64,000 nt of DNA from Astragalus membranaceus (Eukaryota > Streptophyta > Magnoliopsida > Fabales > Fabaceae). The notes below the pieces were generated by a model. That model was not told the origin of the DNA. It saw only the letters and a list, made by a program, of their open reading frames with translations, and ran no database searches. Position numbers and translations under genes: made by a program. Location of the stretch: positions 68,442,784 through 68,506,783 of the forward strand of contig CM076849.1 in NCBI GenBank assembly GCA_039519185.1, written 5' to 3'. Below, piece after piece: positions 30,535-42,222 of this stretch. Position 1 is the stretch's first letter. The number at the start of each line of letters is the position of its first letter.

Positions 30535-30749
30535 TGTTCCAGACTGGGCCAAAGTCCAATCCATATGAAAGGCGGCCCAGATCTAACTCTGAATCCGACC
30601 CATGCTACAGTCGCGGGGCGGCACTGAGATCAACGGCCAAGATCGGCCCCGCCTGATCCTACTGCCCGGATTCAACCAAGGCTAGAGGCGACCCCTTTCC
30701 GCGCCTATAAATACGACATCACCCTCAGAAACTAGGCACGCTTCACTCA
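30535..30749 (+). repeat. Tat-like copy A 3' LTR, left part
   Basis: It starts TGTTCCAGACTGGGCC right after the PPT and matches 34638-34850 through the TATA box (CTATAAATA, about 30704) to CTTCACTCA. It is then cut by element D. The sequence that should follow (TTTGTACCTCCCC) is seen in the other copies at 7824 and 34854. Confidence 0.88.
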
Positions 30750-32027
30750 TGATAAATCCATATCACATGCTTGTTTCGAATGTTAAAAGCCCTGTTTTGA
30801 ATGAATATTTTAATGAATACTAGTTAAGTTTGAGCAGATTTTGTGAATTTGTAAAACGACATCTAGTTTTTGTGTAGTGGTTGTGCCGGTTTTTCTTTGT
30901 TTTTATGTGCACAAGAACTAGATCGAGTTGTAGAACAAAGTGTGAAGGCAAGGGGTGAAGTTTGGAGCGATTAAAGAAAGGGAATAATGTTGCAAAAAGG
31001 GCTATTTGATCTGTTTAAAGGTATAACTATAGACCCGTGGGGATACACTATAGACCCGTGGGGATACGCTAGCGATCCACGTGGGTCTATGAGCGAAATT
31101 GAACTGTATCTGCTGCGTAAGTGAACAGTGTCTGCTGCGCTGGACTCTATAAATAGCGTGTTTTCATTCTGCAGAAGAGACTTTTAGACGGCTGGAAACC
31201 CTAGAATTCAAAAATACTCTCCATTCATCCTCTATTTAAGATTCAAGGCTTGGGAACAAGATTTGAGAGCTTCAAATGAGTTCATCTTCTTCATTTTGCT
31301 GTAACCACTGTTTTTCCCCTTTTACTATGTCTAGCTAAACCTCTTTGAATTAGGGATGAATGAGTATTGGTGAATCACTATTGTAACTGATTTTGATTGT
31401 TCTTAATGTCACATTCTCTCCCACTTTGTGCGTTTAACCTCTGTTTTTAATGCTTTCCATGATTTGATCAACCATGGAATGATATATGGTTCATTTATGG
31501 AATGCAAATTTTATACTTGAATGCTTCAGCTTGAATACCTTCAACTCTTAGCTTAGGAATAACCTTTGAGTTGTTGTATCTTGAAAACCGTTGATTCTAA
31601 TGCTTGTTGTCATCTATAATCACCTAAGGAATTAGGGTTTTTAGTTCTGAACATATGATTAGTTGCCTAAGGAATTAGGGATTAATTAATGTTGTGGGTT
31701 TGATAACAAAGTGAAAGAAGGGGTTATTTTCTCTATTAAATCAGTTTGCAATACAGTGAAACCAATGGAAGTTCATCTCTAACTTCTTTTATCATCTCGT
31801 AAACTTCGCGTTCTTCGTTCTTTATTAAAAATACAAAAACATTTTATTGTCTTTACTATAAATGTTCTCGTTGCTTTACAATATCACTCAAACTTCAGTT
31901 CATTTGTATTCGTTTAGCTGTTGTTAACATTTATTGGTATTTGCATTCGATCCTTGAGTTCAACAGTCGGTCTTACCGTTTTATTATTACTTGCGACGAT
32001 TTGGTACACTTGCCAATTCCGCCATCA
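30750..32027 (+). repeat. Element D 5' LTR
   Basis: 1278 bp, TGATAAATCC to CCGCCATCA. It carries duplicated words such as TATAGACCCGTGGGGATACR (31029-31069) and a TATAAATAG box near 31149. The Athila-type PBS follows. Confidence 0.85.
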
Positions 32028-32032
32028 AGTTT

Positions 32033-32050
32033 TTGGCGCCGTTGTCGGGG
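32033..32050 (+). other. Element D primer binding site
   Basis: TGGCGCCGTTGTCGGGGA follows the LTR end CATCA and a short AGTTTT spacer. This is the classical Athila PBS with one change (GTTGCC to GTTGTC). Confidence 0.85.
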
Positions 32051-32203
32051 ATCGAAATTACATTTACTAGTAAATTCGAAGGCAACTACTAATTCGAACC
32101 CGTATATATTTTAGTTTGTTGTTAGTTTTCTTTTTTATTACTTTATACCCTATTTTACACATTTTGCTTTGACACTTGTTTGAGTTTGTTGTTTTTTTAG
32201 TGT

Positions 32204-34637
32204 ATGCGTGGAACAGTTGATCCTAAAGATTTATTCTTCAACCCTGAGATTGAAAAGACTGCTAAGGCTAATCGAAAGGCTGCAAGAGAGAGGCATCTCA
32301 GAGAAATAGAGGCTGCAAGAGAAGAAGAGATTGTGTCTGAGATTCCCTTGATTGAAGAGTTGGCCGACCCTCCAGTTAGACGCACTCTTGGTGATTATGG
32401 AAATCGTGATAGAAACAAGCAGAGATTACCAATTGCTCATCAACCGGTGACTGCTAATATGTTTGAGATCAATCCAGGACTGTTCCGTGAATTGAGGGAG
32501 ATGCAATTTGATGGAAGACCGTGTGAAGATACAAACAAGCATCTCACCAGTTTTGCACAACTATGTGAAATAGTGAAAGTGGATGGTAATACTGATGAAG
32601 CTAAGAAACTGAGGCTTTTTCCATTCTCTCTAAAGGATAAAGGCAAAGAGTGGTTTGATTTACAACCCGAAGGTAGCATGACCACTTGAAGACAAGTTTC
32701 TTGAACAATTTTCCCCCTTCCATGTTCATTAAAAAGAGGGGAGAAATCAACAGTTTTGAGCAAAGAGAGGGTGAGTCACTCTATGAGACTTACAAAAGAT
32801 TCAAGATCACATTGAAGGCTTGCCCGAATCATGGTGATGACCATCAACCAATGCAAATCTTTTGTACTGGGTTGAGACCGAATGCTAGGAAGATGCTTTC
32901 TGCCTCAGCGGGTGGTTCTTTGAATTTCAAGACCGTAATAGAAGCAAGACAAATAATTGAAGCTATGGTTTCAAATGATTATTTGGCGGCTCATGATAGA
33001 GGAGGTACATCTAGAAGAGGTCTTCTTGACTTAAATGCCCAGACTGCCGGGTTGGCTCAACAGAAGATAATCACCCAACAATTGGAGGAACTGAAAAAGC
33101 TAATGGAAGCTCTAAAGTTGAACTCTGTGCAACACCATTCTGCTCAAGTGAATATTGTCACAAGTTTGAAGTGTGACTACTGTGAAGGTCCACATTCTAA
33201 TCAGGACTTACAACATCCCCTAACAGTCCAGGAGCAGATATTTTTGGTCAAAAATAATCCATTTTCCAACACCTACAATCCAGGGTGGAGGAATCATCCG
33301 AATTTCTCTTGGAAGGATCAAGGACAAAGCCAAAACGCTTCTCAAAAGAAAGTAGATTGGGAGATAGCAGTTGAGGGACTAGCTGCACAAACTTCTTCAT
33401 TCATGGAGGAAATAAGAGCAGGTTTCAAAAGTCTAGAAGCTAGTTCTAAAAATCAAGAGGCATCCATCAGAAATCTAGAGAAAAATTGGCCAAGCAAGTT
33501 TCACAAAGACCTTCAGGCTCTCTTCCAAGTGGCACTATTCCTAATCTAAGGAGTGGTAAAATAGTGAATGCTATAACCACACAGAGTGGAAAAACAATTG
33601 AAGCTGTAGCAAAGAATAGTTCATAAGAAGTGGTTGAGTTTGGTGGCAAAACTCATGTGGGTGTTGACGAGAATTCTAATGTAAAAGAGAAGCCAAAATT
33701 GCCAAAACCAATTATTAAGCTACCTTTCCCCCAAAAACTGAAGAAGGAGCAAAATGAGAAGCAGTTTGCAGGTGTTGATGAACCTTCTAAGGTGCAAAGG
33801 GATACTACTGTGCAAGAGGAGTGTAAGCTACCAAAGCCAATCATCAAGCTGCCTTACCCTCAAAGACTGAAGAAGGAGCAAGATGAAAAGCAATTTGGTA
33901 AGTTCCTAGATGATTTCAAAAAGTTGCAAATTAACATTCCTTTTATATATAGAAGCTCTTGAACAAATGCCCAAATATGCCAAATTCATGAAAGATATCC
34001 TTTCATAGAAGAGGAGGATCGTGGATGAGGAGACGGTCATGCTCACTGAGGAGTGCAGTGCAATTTTGCAAAGAAGCTTCCACAGAAACTCAAAGATCCC
34101 GGAAGCACTATGTGATCTTGGTGCGAGTATCAGCCTAATGCCACTCTCCATTTTCAAAAAGTTGGGGATTGGTCACTTAAAGAACACCATGATGACTTTT
34201 CATCTAGCCGACCGTTCTGTGAAACATCCATATGGTGTAATTGAAGATGTCATTGTGAAAATTGACAAATTCATCTTTCCATTGGATTTTGTAGTTCTTG
34301 ACATGGAAGAAGACAATGACATCCCGTTGATTTTGGCAGATGGAACTCTGACATTAAAAGTCCAAGATGAAGTTCTGACTTTCAATGTGCTCAAATCCAT
34401 GGACCCTAAAAGAGGAAAAGAAGGGTGCTACCGTATTGAGGTGCTTGATCCCACAATTGAAAGAAAAATTCACGATCAAGCCCTCCAGTCACCTTTTGAG
34501 AATGTACTTGTTGTGTCAAAAGATGTTGAAGAAGGGGGTGATACCAAGGAAAAATTTATGGTTATGTCATGGGCTCCTCACAATGTTTCTATCTATTATA
34601 ATCGCCTATATACTATAAATCGAATCAAACAACCCAC
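32204..34637 (+). pseudogene. Element D gag-protease, frameshifted
   Basis: The gag opens at 32204 with MRGTVDPKDLFFNPEIEKT. Capsid motifs LRLFPFSLKDKGKEWF (near 32610) and ESLYETYKRFKI (near 32770) lie in two frames, joined by a shift at about 32688. The knuckle CDYCEGPH near 33173 lacks its last Cys. NPGWRNHPNFSWKD follows. A KLPKPIIKLP/PQKLKKEQ module near 33690 is duplicated at 33825 (compare once in element C). The protease has ALCDLGASISLMP (near 34107), but the GRPFLATGRT region between DIPLIL and ADGTLTL is deleted. Several stops are present. The frame runs into the copy B LTR at 34638. Confidence 0.88.
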
Positions 34638-35010
34638 TATTCCGGACTGGGCCAAATCCCAATCTGTATGAAAGGCGGCCCAGATCCAACTCTGAATTCG
34701 GCCCATGTTACAGTCGCGGGGCAACACTGAGATCAACGGCCAGGATTGGCCCCGCCTAATCCTACGGCCCAGAATCAACCAAGGCTAGAGGCGACCCCCT
34801 CTCCGCGCCTATATATACGACATCACCCTCAGAAATCAGGTACACTTCACTCATTTGTAACTCCCATTCACTTCTAATTGCTGACTTTAGCATCGAAGAG
34901 TTTGTAGGTACACACCACCAGTCCGACCTCAAGCTCGGAAGGGACAACTTGAATGAACAACTCTACCAACTGCAATCCTGGATTCCTATTCTGGAATCAA
35001 GGTACAAAAC
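34638..35010 (+). repeat. Tat-like copy B, 5' LTR
   Basis: 373 bp, starting TATTCCGGACTGGGCC (the first G of TG has become A) and matching the two LTRs of copy A. TATA box CTATATATA is near 34808. The PBS TTGGCGACCACAGTGGGAG follows at 35012. The expected left target copy is cccac (34633-34637); the right one cannot be checked because copy B is truncated. Confidence 0.85.
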
Positions 35011-35067
35011 ATTGGCGACCACAGTGGGAGCACATCATTAGCTCTCACCAGACTCACACCCCTTACC

Positions 35068-37216
35068 ATGGCTCCTCGAGGTCGACCACCTACACGAGGC
35101 CAATCTCGGCCATGAAGCTTAATCGAAGCACCATCCCAACCAGATCAAACTCCTAAGGGGCATGTTCTCACTTTTCCTGCAGAAGCAACACGATCTGCAC
35201 CAATGCCTCCGCCTCCACCAGTCACCGAGGCCATTTCGGTCCCGATGCAAGCGGTGAACCAGCTGTTGGATATCTTAGACTGCCGAAGTAGAGACATGGA
35301 AAAGTAGGAGGTACGCTGACTAAGATGGAGGAGGAAGTCGCTGTTGTCTGAGCTAACACCATTGCGGCCTCAGAACGGTACCGCACCAAGTCTCCAACTC
35401 GGCAGACAATAGCGTCGAGCCGTCATTGCTCTCCACCTAGGCGCCGGATTGTTCACAGACATCGTGTCCACAGGTCACCGGCTCGGCGGGGAGGCCGCGA
35501 CCGAGGATCCAGAACTATGCCAACCTCCCCGAGATCAAGTCCAAGGCGAAGTTCTTCCTTCGGTTCCTCCTCACCCCGTAGCCGATCTCCTCGAAAGGAG
35601 AAGCCTCCTCCAAGAAAGAAACACATCTCCTTGCGCTCGGAAGCATCCAGAGTCTCCCCCCTGAGGTCGCTCTGGTCGACCCCCGGCGGAGCCCATTCAT
35701 ACGAGTGATTGCTGAATGCTGCATCCCAAGGTCGCTCGAGAAGCCCCCGCGGCTGAGTATGTACGATGGTACAGGGGATCTGAATGAGCACATCGACACA
35801 TTCAAACTCATGATGCAGTACAGGAACGCCAGCGACGACGTCAAATGCAAAGTTTTCCCCTATCTCCGAGCAAGTTAGCATTGGTCTGGTTCAGGGATCT
35901 CGAGCCGGCCTCAATATCATCCTGGGACCACCTCCTCATTGTGTTGTCATCCTGGTTCACCGCCTCCAGGCTCAAACTGAAATCCGAGGATGTGCTTAAA
36001 GCAATTCGTCAGGGGAAGAAAGAAACATTGTGAGACTACATTGAATGCTTCTACAAAGAAGCAAACAACGTTAGGAACCTTGAAGACAAGATCATATTGC
36101 TTTTTAAGAGACCCGACCTCCGCAAAAAGAGCCTCTTCCAGATCGATGTCGGCATCCATCGACCTCGCAGCCTGGAGGAATTCCTGCGGAGGGCTTAAAA
36201 GTTCATCGACTACGAGGAAGAGGACCTGGTAGGTGAGGTCGGTCAAGACTCAGCCCCGACAAAAGGCCGGTACCAAAAAGAGAACCACTCCAAGATACTG
36301 GCAGAGTGTGCCAGCTCCATTAACACGGAAAGAGGGCATGGGCAACTCCACTAACACAAAAAGAGGGCATGGACAAGCGTAAGTTCTGCCGCTATCATCG
36401 AAGCCACGGTCACGACACCAACCAGTGTAGGGTCTTGAGGGATGACATTGAGGAGGAGATCTAGAAAGGGAAACTCTCTCAGTACGTGAAGAAGGATCAG
36501 GAAAGGAAACAGTCTCGCTCACCTCGGAAGGGAAACACCGTGGTCAACGAAGTAACCAAACCCCCTAAGGAAGAAACCAGTGACTCCTCTGAGGAGGACA
36601 AGCCGAGACAACATCGAGCTCAGCCCGTGGCAATGGTGATCCTGGGGGGATACTCAGTCGACGCCTATGAAGCGAAAATGGAAAGAGATACTAAGTCTCA
36701 CCTGTAATCTGACCCCGATAGCACCCTCAAACCGACCACCACTGGCTTTCTCTGACCAAGATTTGCTGTGATGGTCGACGTCGAAGTTAAAATTAAGAAT
36801 GCTGGTAGTCCAAGGAAGCTCGGGCGACATTGTGTTCAAAGAGCTCCTAGGGATACTGAAAATCGCAGAGACTGACCTCATGGTGACTTATCGCAATGGG
36901 GACCTTTCTCGCACGATAAAAACTCAATTTTCTGGTTCTCCGTTGTAAGTCACCCTACAACTGCATCATTGGAAGGCCGACTCTAGGTAGTTGGGGCGCG
37001 GTCGCTTCCACTGTCCACCTAAAAATGAATTTTAATTCATTAAAGAACGAGATCATCACAATAGCTACCGATCTGGAAGCGGCAAAAAGATGCCACTACC
37101 TCTCCATCAAGTTAGAGCACAAGGTCGGTAAAGAAGCACACGAAGCAACTCACAAAGGATCCGAGGTCGAGACAGTTCAGAAGGTGATCGCCACAACCAG
37201 CTCACAAGAAAGCTGA
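35068..37216 (+). pseudogene. Tat-like copy B gag and protease remnant
   Basis: Same order as copy A without the inserted LTR element. The gag start MAPRGRPPTRG is at 35068, with a stop after about 15 codons. The basic SR-rich part is near 35520-35640 and the capsid-like part near 35757-36250 (NEHIDTFKLMMQYRN, LVWFRDLEPASI, SSWFTASRLK). The Cys/His region is near 36370-36430. The protease tail from about 36770 has IIGRPTLGS near 36962 and ITIATDLEAAKRCHYLS to a stop at 37216. Frameshifts and stops differ from copy A, so the two copies decayed separately. No reverse transcriptase or integrase is present. Confidence 0.8.
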
Positions 37217-37723
37217 ATTACTTACAATAACTGTAACAACAATATCGCTCAAATGTAATGAGATTGCACCTATGGGTCAATTGAAATAAAACGAGGTTCT
37301 TTTTGCAAAGTGTTCAACTACTCTCCATAAAAAGCAGACTGAGATTGAGGTAGAAGACCCTGTCCGACCTCACCAAACCTCTTCACTCCACGTTCACTCC
37401 AAGCCTAGCACTTGGTGAACTGAACTGAAGGAAGTGCCGAGACATCAATGACCTCGGGACCGACTCCTTCGAACCTCCTAGGTACGAGCTCATGACAAGC
37501 CAAGCACTTGAAAGAGCTGGATCAAGGCAGGGGAGAGGGGTTGCTCACGGCGTCAGGTTTAACGCGACCCTTAAATCCCCTTTAGTCCGAGTTCGACCAA
37601 GCTCTTCGCACTTGGTGAACTGGATTAAAGCGGATACTAACTCGCTCACGACCCCGAGTCTAGCGCGAACCACCCAGGATCCCCTTCGAGTCGTGTTTGA
37701 CCAAACGCTCGGCCCTTGGTGAA
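37217..37723. repeat. Tat-like copy B spacer with ~115-bp repeats
   Basis: The module CTTGGTGAACT...TTAAAGxGGATACTAA occurs at about 37610-37645 and 37717-37745. A related piece lies near 37405. It is a counterpart of 15631-16268. Confidence 0.6.
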
Positions 37724-39726
37724 CTAGGTTAAAGTGGATACTAAATCGCTCTCGACGTTTAACTCACTAGGGACCAAGCGCTCATGCATAGGCTGCACTA
37801 GGGAAAGGTCTACGCCGGGGTTGAGCACGACGACTTGGCCGACAACATTCTGGAAGGCAGCCATGGCTATTTCCATCCCTTGCTGGGCAGATTCTTGCTT
37901 GGACCTAACAGCCTCATCCCGAGCCTCCAACACCGACTTCAGATCACCCTCTACTCGCCGCTCCAACTCAGGAACCTTCTCCCCGGCTTGAGCTTTCTCC
38001 TCAGCCTCAGATAGAGCTTTCCACCTTAGCAGCAAGAGTGTCCCTCTCTAGCTTAAGTCGATCTCGCTCCTCCCGAGTCTCTACAAGAAGCATGTCACGA
38101 CAATATTTTAATTTCTGCCTTTTATCCAGTAATTCACCATCAAGCCACGAGTTTTCAGCTTCAAGGAGTTTACCTTTCTCCCTGTCAGCAGCCTCAGCGT
38201 TCCATTGATGAAGAGGTCTTGGCCCAGTTTGCTGACCTTGATACAATCTTCAAAATCCTCTACCGTGAGGTCGGCAGGAGTTCCCTTGGCATCAGCCCCT
38301 TTTCGCTTTTTTGATTGAGGAGTCAAGGCCGGAGGGGGGCACTTCAAAGGATCCTTGGCCGCGCGCTTAAGCTTGGGATCCAAATCTTTCTTCTCTGTTT
38401 GTTGGCGGTGAGGAGTGCCCTAGGCACTAATGACCCCAACGGCGGAGGAGGAGAGAATAGGAGCCAAGTTGGAAGCAGCTTTATTTGCATTAGGAGGCTA
38501 CAAGATCTGCACATCATCGTCCTTGACCCCAGTTGCATTCATGAGAGCAGCAAAGTTGAAGGGGGAAGTCATCTTATCTGAAAGAAAAGAAAGGAAACCG
38601 AGGTCAATATCGGAACATACAAAATTATACAACATATGCAAGAAAATGAAATCTACCAAGGGAAGTAGTGAGAGCTGTAGGGGACACGGCATCGACTGTC
38701 TAAACAATTTGGCAGTCGATTTTCTTAATTTTGGTGGTAAACTTGTCCACCCACTCCGAGAGCACTAGGAGAGTCTGAGCTTCCTCGCCGGTGAGGCTAT
38801 TGACTCGGCAAGCGTACTCATGGCTGTCATGCAATTGAAGTGATCCCCCGTCCATGAGAACGGGAACTTGCGCTTTACGACCCGCCCCTTCTCATCAGGC
38901 TCGATCACCTCCTTCTTCCCAGCCTTTCGTTCACCGGCCTTGCGTAGAAGAACCAATATTTAAATTCTATCATAAAAGTCCGTCACCGGTGTGAACGGAC
39001 CTTGCTTACGATTACAGCGGAGTCCGACTTGACCCTGCCTCTCTTTACCTGACCCAACCTCAGGCTGGTGAAAGACCTCAAACAAGCTGAAAAATACCTT
39101 GTGGCTATAGGGTCGGTTCATGGCCCCCATCACAATCTCAAAGGTCTTCATAAAACCCCACACGTTGGGAGTGAGCTGCGAGGGGGCGACTCTCAAATAC
39201 CTCAATCCGCTTCTGGAAAGCACTAAAGGGAAGACGGATCATCATCTTTTCAAACATGGCTAAGTAAACAAAGATCCTTAGCCCCGAAACTTCATTGCAA
39301 ATGGCCTCGGTGTTTGGAACGGCCTCCAATCTCTATTCTTGCCCCTCACCACTGAGGTTAACTTCACCAGGTCGGACAAGTCCTTGCCGGATTTGTAAAC
39401 TGTCCTGATCTCACAGACATCTTTGGAGAACCACCTACAAGGGTCCTCAGCCTCGACCTATACCTCCTCCAGCTCTGATCCAACTTGATCTAATGGTTCG
39501 ACCCTGGGGGGAAAATTTTCAGTCGAAGGAGTGGCAGCAGACCCACAAGCCTCAGCTAAGTGCACTGACCTCGTCGAGGTAGACATCCTATCCTCAGCAG
39601 GGATGGGTTCACCCCCCGCAGACTTCTTTAATAATGGTTTCCCAGGCGAAATAAAGTGCGACCTCTCACTCTCTCGCGTCTTCACCAGCTTTACCCACAG
39701 GGGAGGAAGTCGAGGTCAGAGGCGCA
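37724..39726 (-). pseudogene. Antisense ORF of Tat-like copy B
   Basis: This is the counterpart of the antisense gene in copy A. Recognisable pieces are: the N-terminal segment with MKTRESERSHFISPGKPL (39685 leftward); the globular part with RYLRVAPSQLTPNVWGFMKT (39223-38960) and KRKFPFSWTGDHF (near 38890); the basic stretch LKCPPPALTPQSKKRKG (about 38350); and the coiled coil (38035-37724), which has lost about 80 codons present in copy A. Frameshifts break it into at least six pieces. Promoter and first codons are missing because the element ends at about 39726. Confidence 0.7.
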
Positions 39727-41556
39727 AGAGAAGAGGAGAAGGGGAAAATGGTTCATTCAAACTCCATCTTTCTTGCACAAAAATTGATCACCTTCTCATC
39801 CTCTTCACTTTGACACAAAAATCATCACCCACAACTCACTCTCTATCAATGCACCATTTTCGAAATTAGTGAAGAAGATGAGAGAATGTTGGGTTTTCTT
39901 CTTCATTTCTTGTCTTGGAGGTTAGGAGTGAAGAAATCAAAGTTTGGGTGAGTTAGGGTTGTGAATCAAAAAAATTGGGGTTTTATGTGATGAAGCTCAT
40001 TTGGAGCTTAGAGACAATGAATAGTGATTTTGGAAACACTATGTTGATTGGGAGTTCATATGGAAAGTGCAGGCTTTGGAATCAAATTGGGGTTTTGGAA
40101 ATTGAGTTTGAATGCTTTAGTTTCTCTTTCAAGATTAGAAGCTAAATGTTGGTGCCTAGGTGTAAATTGATGCTCCGAGCGAGGTTTTGTCGCGTGTTGA
40201 GATTGACGATCAATATGAGTTCTTCGATAATTTTTGAGGTCTTGCTTAATGTTTTGATTGATTAATTTGAGGTTTTTATGGTTATATGAAAATGAAGTTT
40301 GACTGAAAGGTTACAATATTTGAATTTGCTTGTTTAAATATTGGATATGTTTGATGATTGAGAAAATGGTTTTCCAATTTGAGGATAATTGATGTTTAAT
40401 TGATTGAATGATATGAGTTGAGTTGAATGTGTTATCGTCCGGTTTGATGTGAATTTTGAAGCGATTTGGTGAAAACCGTTAAACCGAACCATTAATGGAT
40501 TTGATGAACATTAGCCCAAACTTGTTTGATTTCAATGATTGATTGTTTGTCTTGTTAATTGGACATGTTATGGTGCTGTTTAAGTGTTATGGTTAAGTTA
40601 GGATTCAAGCGGAACGAGTAACGGAATCGAACGGAATAGCAAATTTACACGAAAACGGAAAATTGTTCAGTGCTGTCAAAGGAGCACGACCCGTGCGTAA
40701 AAGAGCACGACCCGTGCGCCTTGTTCTGCCAGCTTCCATAAAACATTGTTTTTAGGGCGCACGACCCGTGCGTAGAGGTGCACGACCCGTGCACAGAGGT
40801 GCACGACCGGGTTTTTAAACATGCTCAAAGTTATTCCGTTTTGTTCCAAACGTCTTCCAACTCATTTCCTTACCCTTCCCAATGATCATTGAATAAAGAT
40901 AAGTTGTATTTCAAGTGATTTTACAATGCAATGAGAACTTCGTTACGTTAGGGTTTAAATGTAAACCGAAGTATAATTTATCGAATTGTTTACGTTTAAT
41001 GTTGTACAACGAGCAAGTTTATGTTATGGTTTGATTATAAACCGAGTAAATGTTGTACCGAGTGTGAAAACAACCAAAGTACCAAGAAAGAACTTCGTGT
41101 CCGAGTTTATAATAAAATAATACGACCTTGTGTCGAGTAATGGACCTAGCGTCCTAGTTAAGGATAAGGATTACGACTTCGTATCGAGTAACAGACTTAA
41201 TGTCCGAGAGGATAATAATGCGACTTCGTGTCGAGAAATGGACTTAATGTCCAAGAGGTTAATAGAAGATATTGAGGGGGATGACGATTCCGAGTTTATG
41301 TAGTATACCTAGCCGAGGGGAGTCAAGAATCCAAAGCTAGGGCCCTGGCATTATTCGTATAGCTATACAGATTGGGGTTTCGGTTGATATTCGGTATTCT
41401 AGAGTATCTAGCATTATATCTTGGATTGTGCTAAGCCACAAACAAGATTAAAAGACAGAAATTTTAATTCACAAACAAGGACAAGTATGAGCGAGAACGG
41501 CTCATAAGAAAAAGGAAACCACCGAGAGAGGATATGTGAGGGGGTGCGAAAGAACT
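39727..41556 (+). repeat. LARD-like element, first LTR, left part (start truncated)
   Basis: It matches 49946-51780 of the complete LTR. The first ~320 bases of that LTR are missing here, and the join to copy B at about 39726 lies in a shared purine tract (AAGAGAAGAGG). The LTR is continued at 45335-45781 after a later insertion. It contains several GCACGACCCGTGC palindromes (40684-40810) and degenerate repeats of GACTTCGTGTCGAG / GGACTTAATGTCC (41100-41260). Confidence 0.88.
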
Positions 41557-41891
41557 TGTCGTGACCGTGATCCCGACGTAGACGACTCAAAAATCGATTA
41601 TTTTAGGAGTCCCAACCCAATTTATTTAATAGGAAAAATTGAGAAAAACCTATCTTAACAATTATTTGGTCTGCGTAAACTAGGTTGGATTCGGGAGTCG
41701 GTTATGTATAGGGAAGGGCGAAAACTTAATTCCACAGCACCCCTAAAACATCTGTCCGAAGACAGTTACCCTAAATTTAATTGTGCAACATATCAATAAG
41801 TTTAGAAAATTTGTTTACTCCAAAAAAATAAATAAAATTCGATTTACAAAAAAAATGAAGAAGGGACTAAATTAAAATTTTTAATTTTTGA

Positions 41892-41958
41892 CTTGACGGG
41901 GAAGCCCCGCTCCTACGTATCCTCGGGTGCAATGAGGAACTCAAGAGTCACGTAGTTC
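41892..41958 (+). other. Two-hairpin module, copy 1
   Basis: The first hairpin is CGGGG-aag-CCCCG. Then comes CTC and a second structure, CTACGT ... ACGTAG enclosing CCTC ... GAGG, with TCAAGAG in the 3' side loop. Three other copies (42161, 58371, 58820) keep the pairing with different bases. Confidence 0.7.
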
Positions 41959-42160
41959 TTTCTTGGAAAATTTTGTTGGTTGGTTGATCTTATTTTTTGA
42001 AGGGGTTTAAGATCACCAAGTTGTACAACTCAGGCGTCTTAAACCAGGTTTGCGACGTTGACAAGATGTACATCTCAATCAAGCTCATTTTTTTTTAGTT
42101 TTTTTGGAAAATAGGTGTTAAAGAAAAAAAATGATTATTTATTGGAAAAAATTAATTTAG

Positions 42161-42222
42161 CTTGACGGGGAAGCCCCGCTCCTACGTATCTCCGAAGCGG
42201 AGATTCAAAGGCTATGTAGTTC
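42161..42222 (+). other. Two-hairpin module, copy 2
   Basis: Hairpin one is CGGGG-aag-CCCCG. Hairpin two is CTACGT/ATGTAG (one G-T pair) enclosing ATCTCC-gaagc-GGAGAT, with TCAAAG in the 3' side loop. It lies about 270 bases after copy 1 and shares the following GAAGGGGTTTAAGATCA. Confidence 0.7.

Larger units (their letters stand above)
30750..34637 (+). mobile_element. Athila-like element D, 3' part missing
   Basis: The 5' LTR is 30750-32027, the PBS follows at 32033, and gag and protease run from 32204. It was inserted into the 3' LTR of copy A after ACTCA (30745-30749), the expected left target copy. Its sequence stops at 34637, where copy B begins, so pol beyond protease and the 3' LTR are not in the window. 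Confidence 0.85.
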
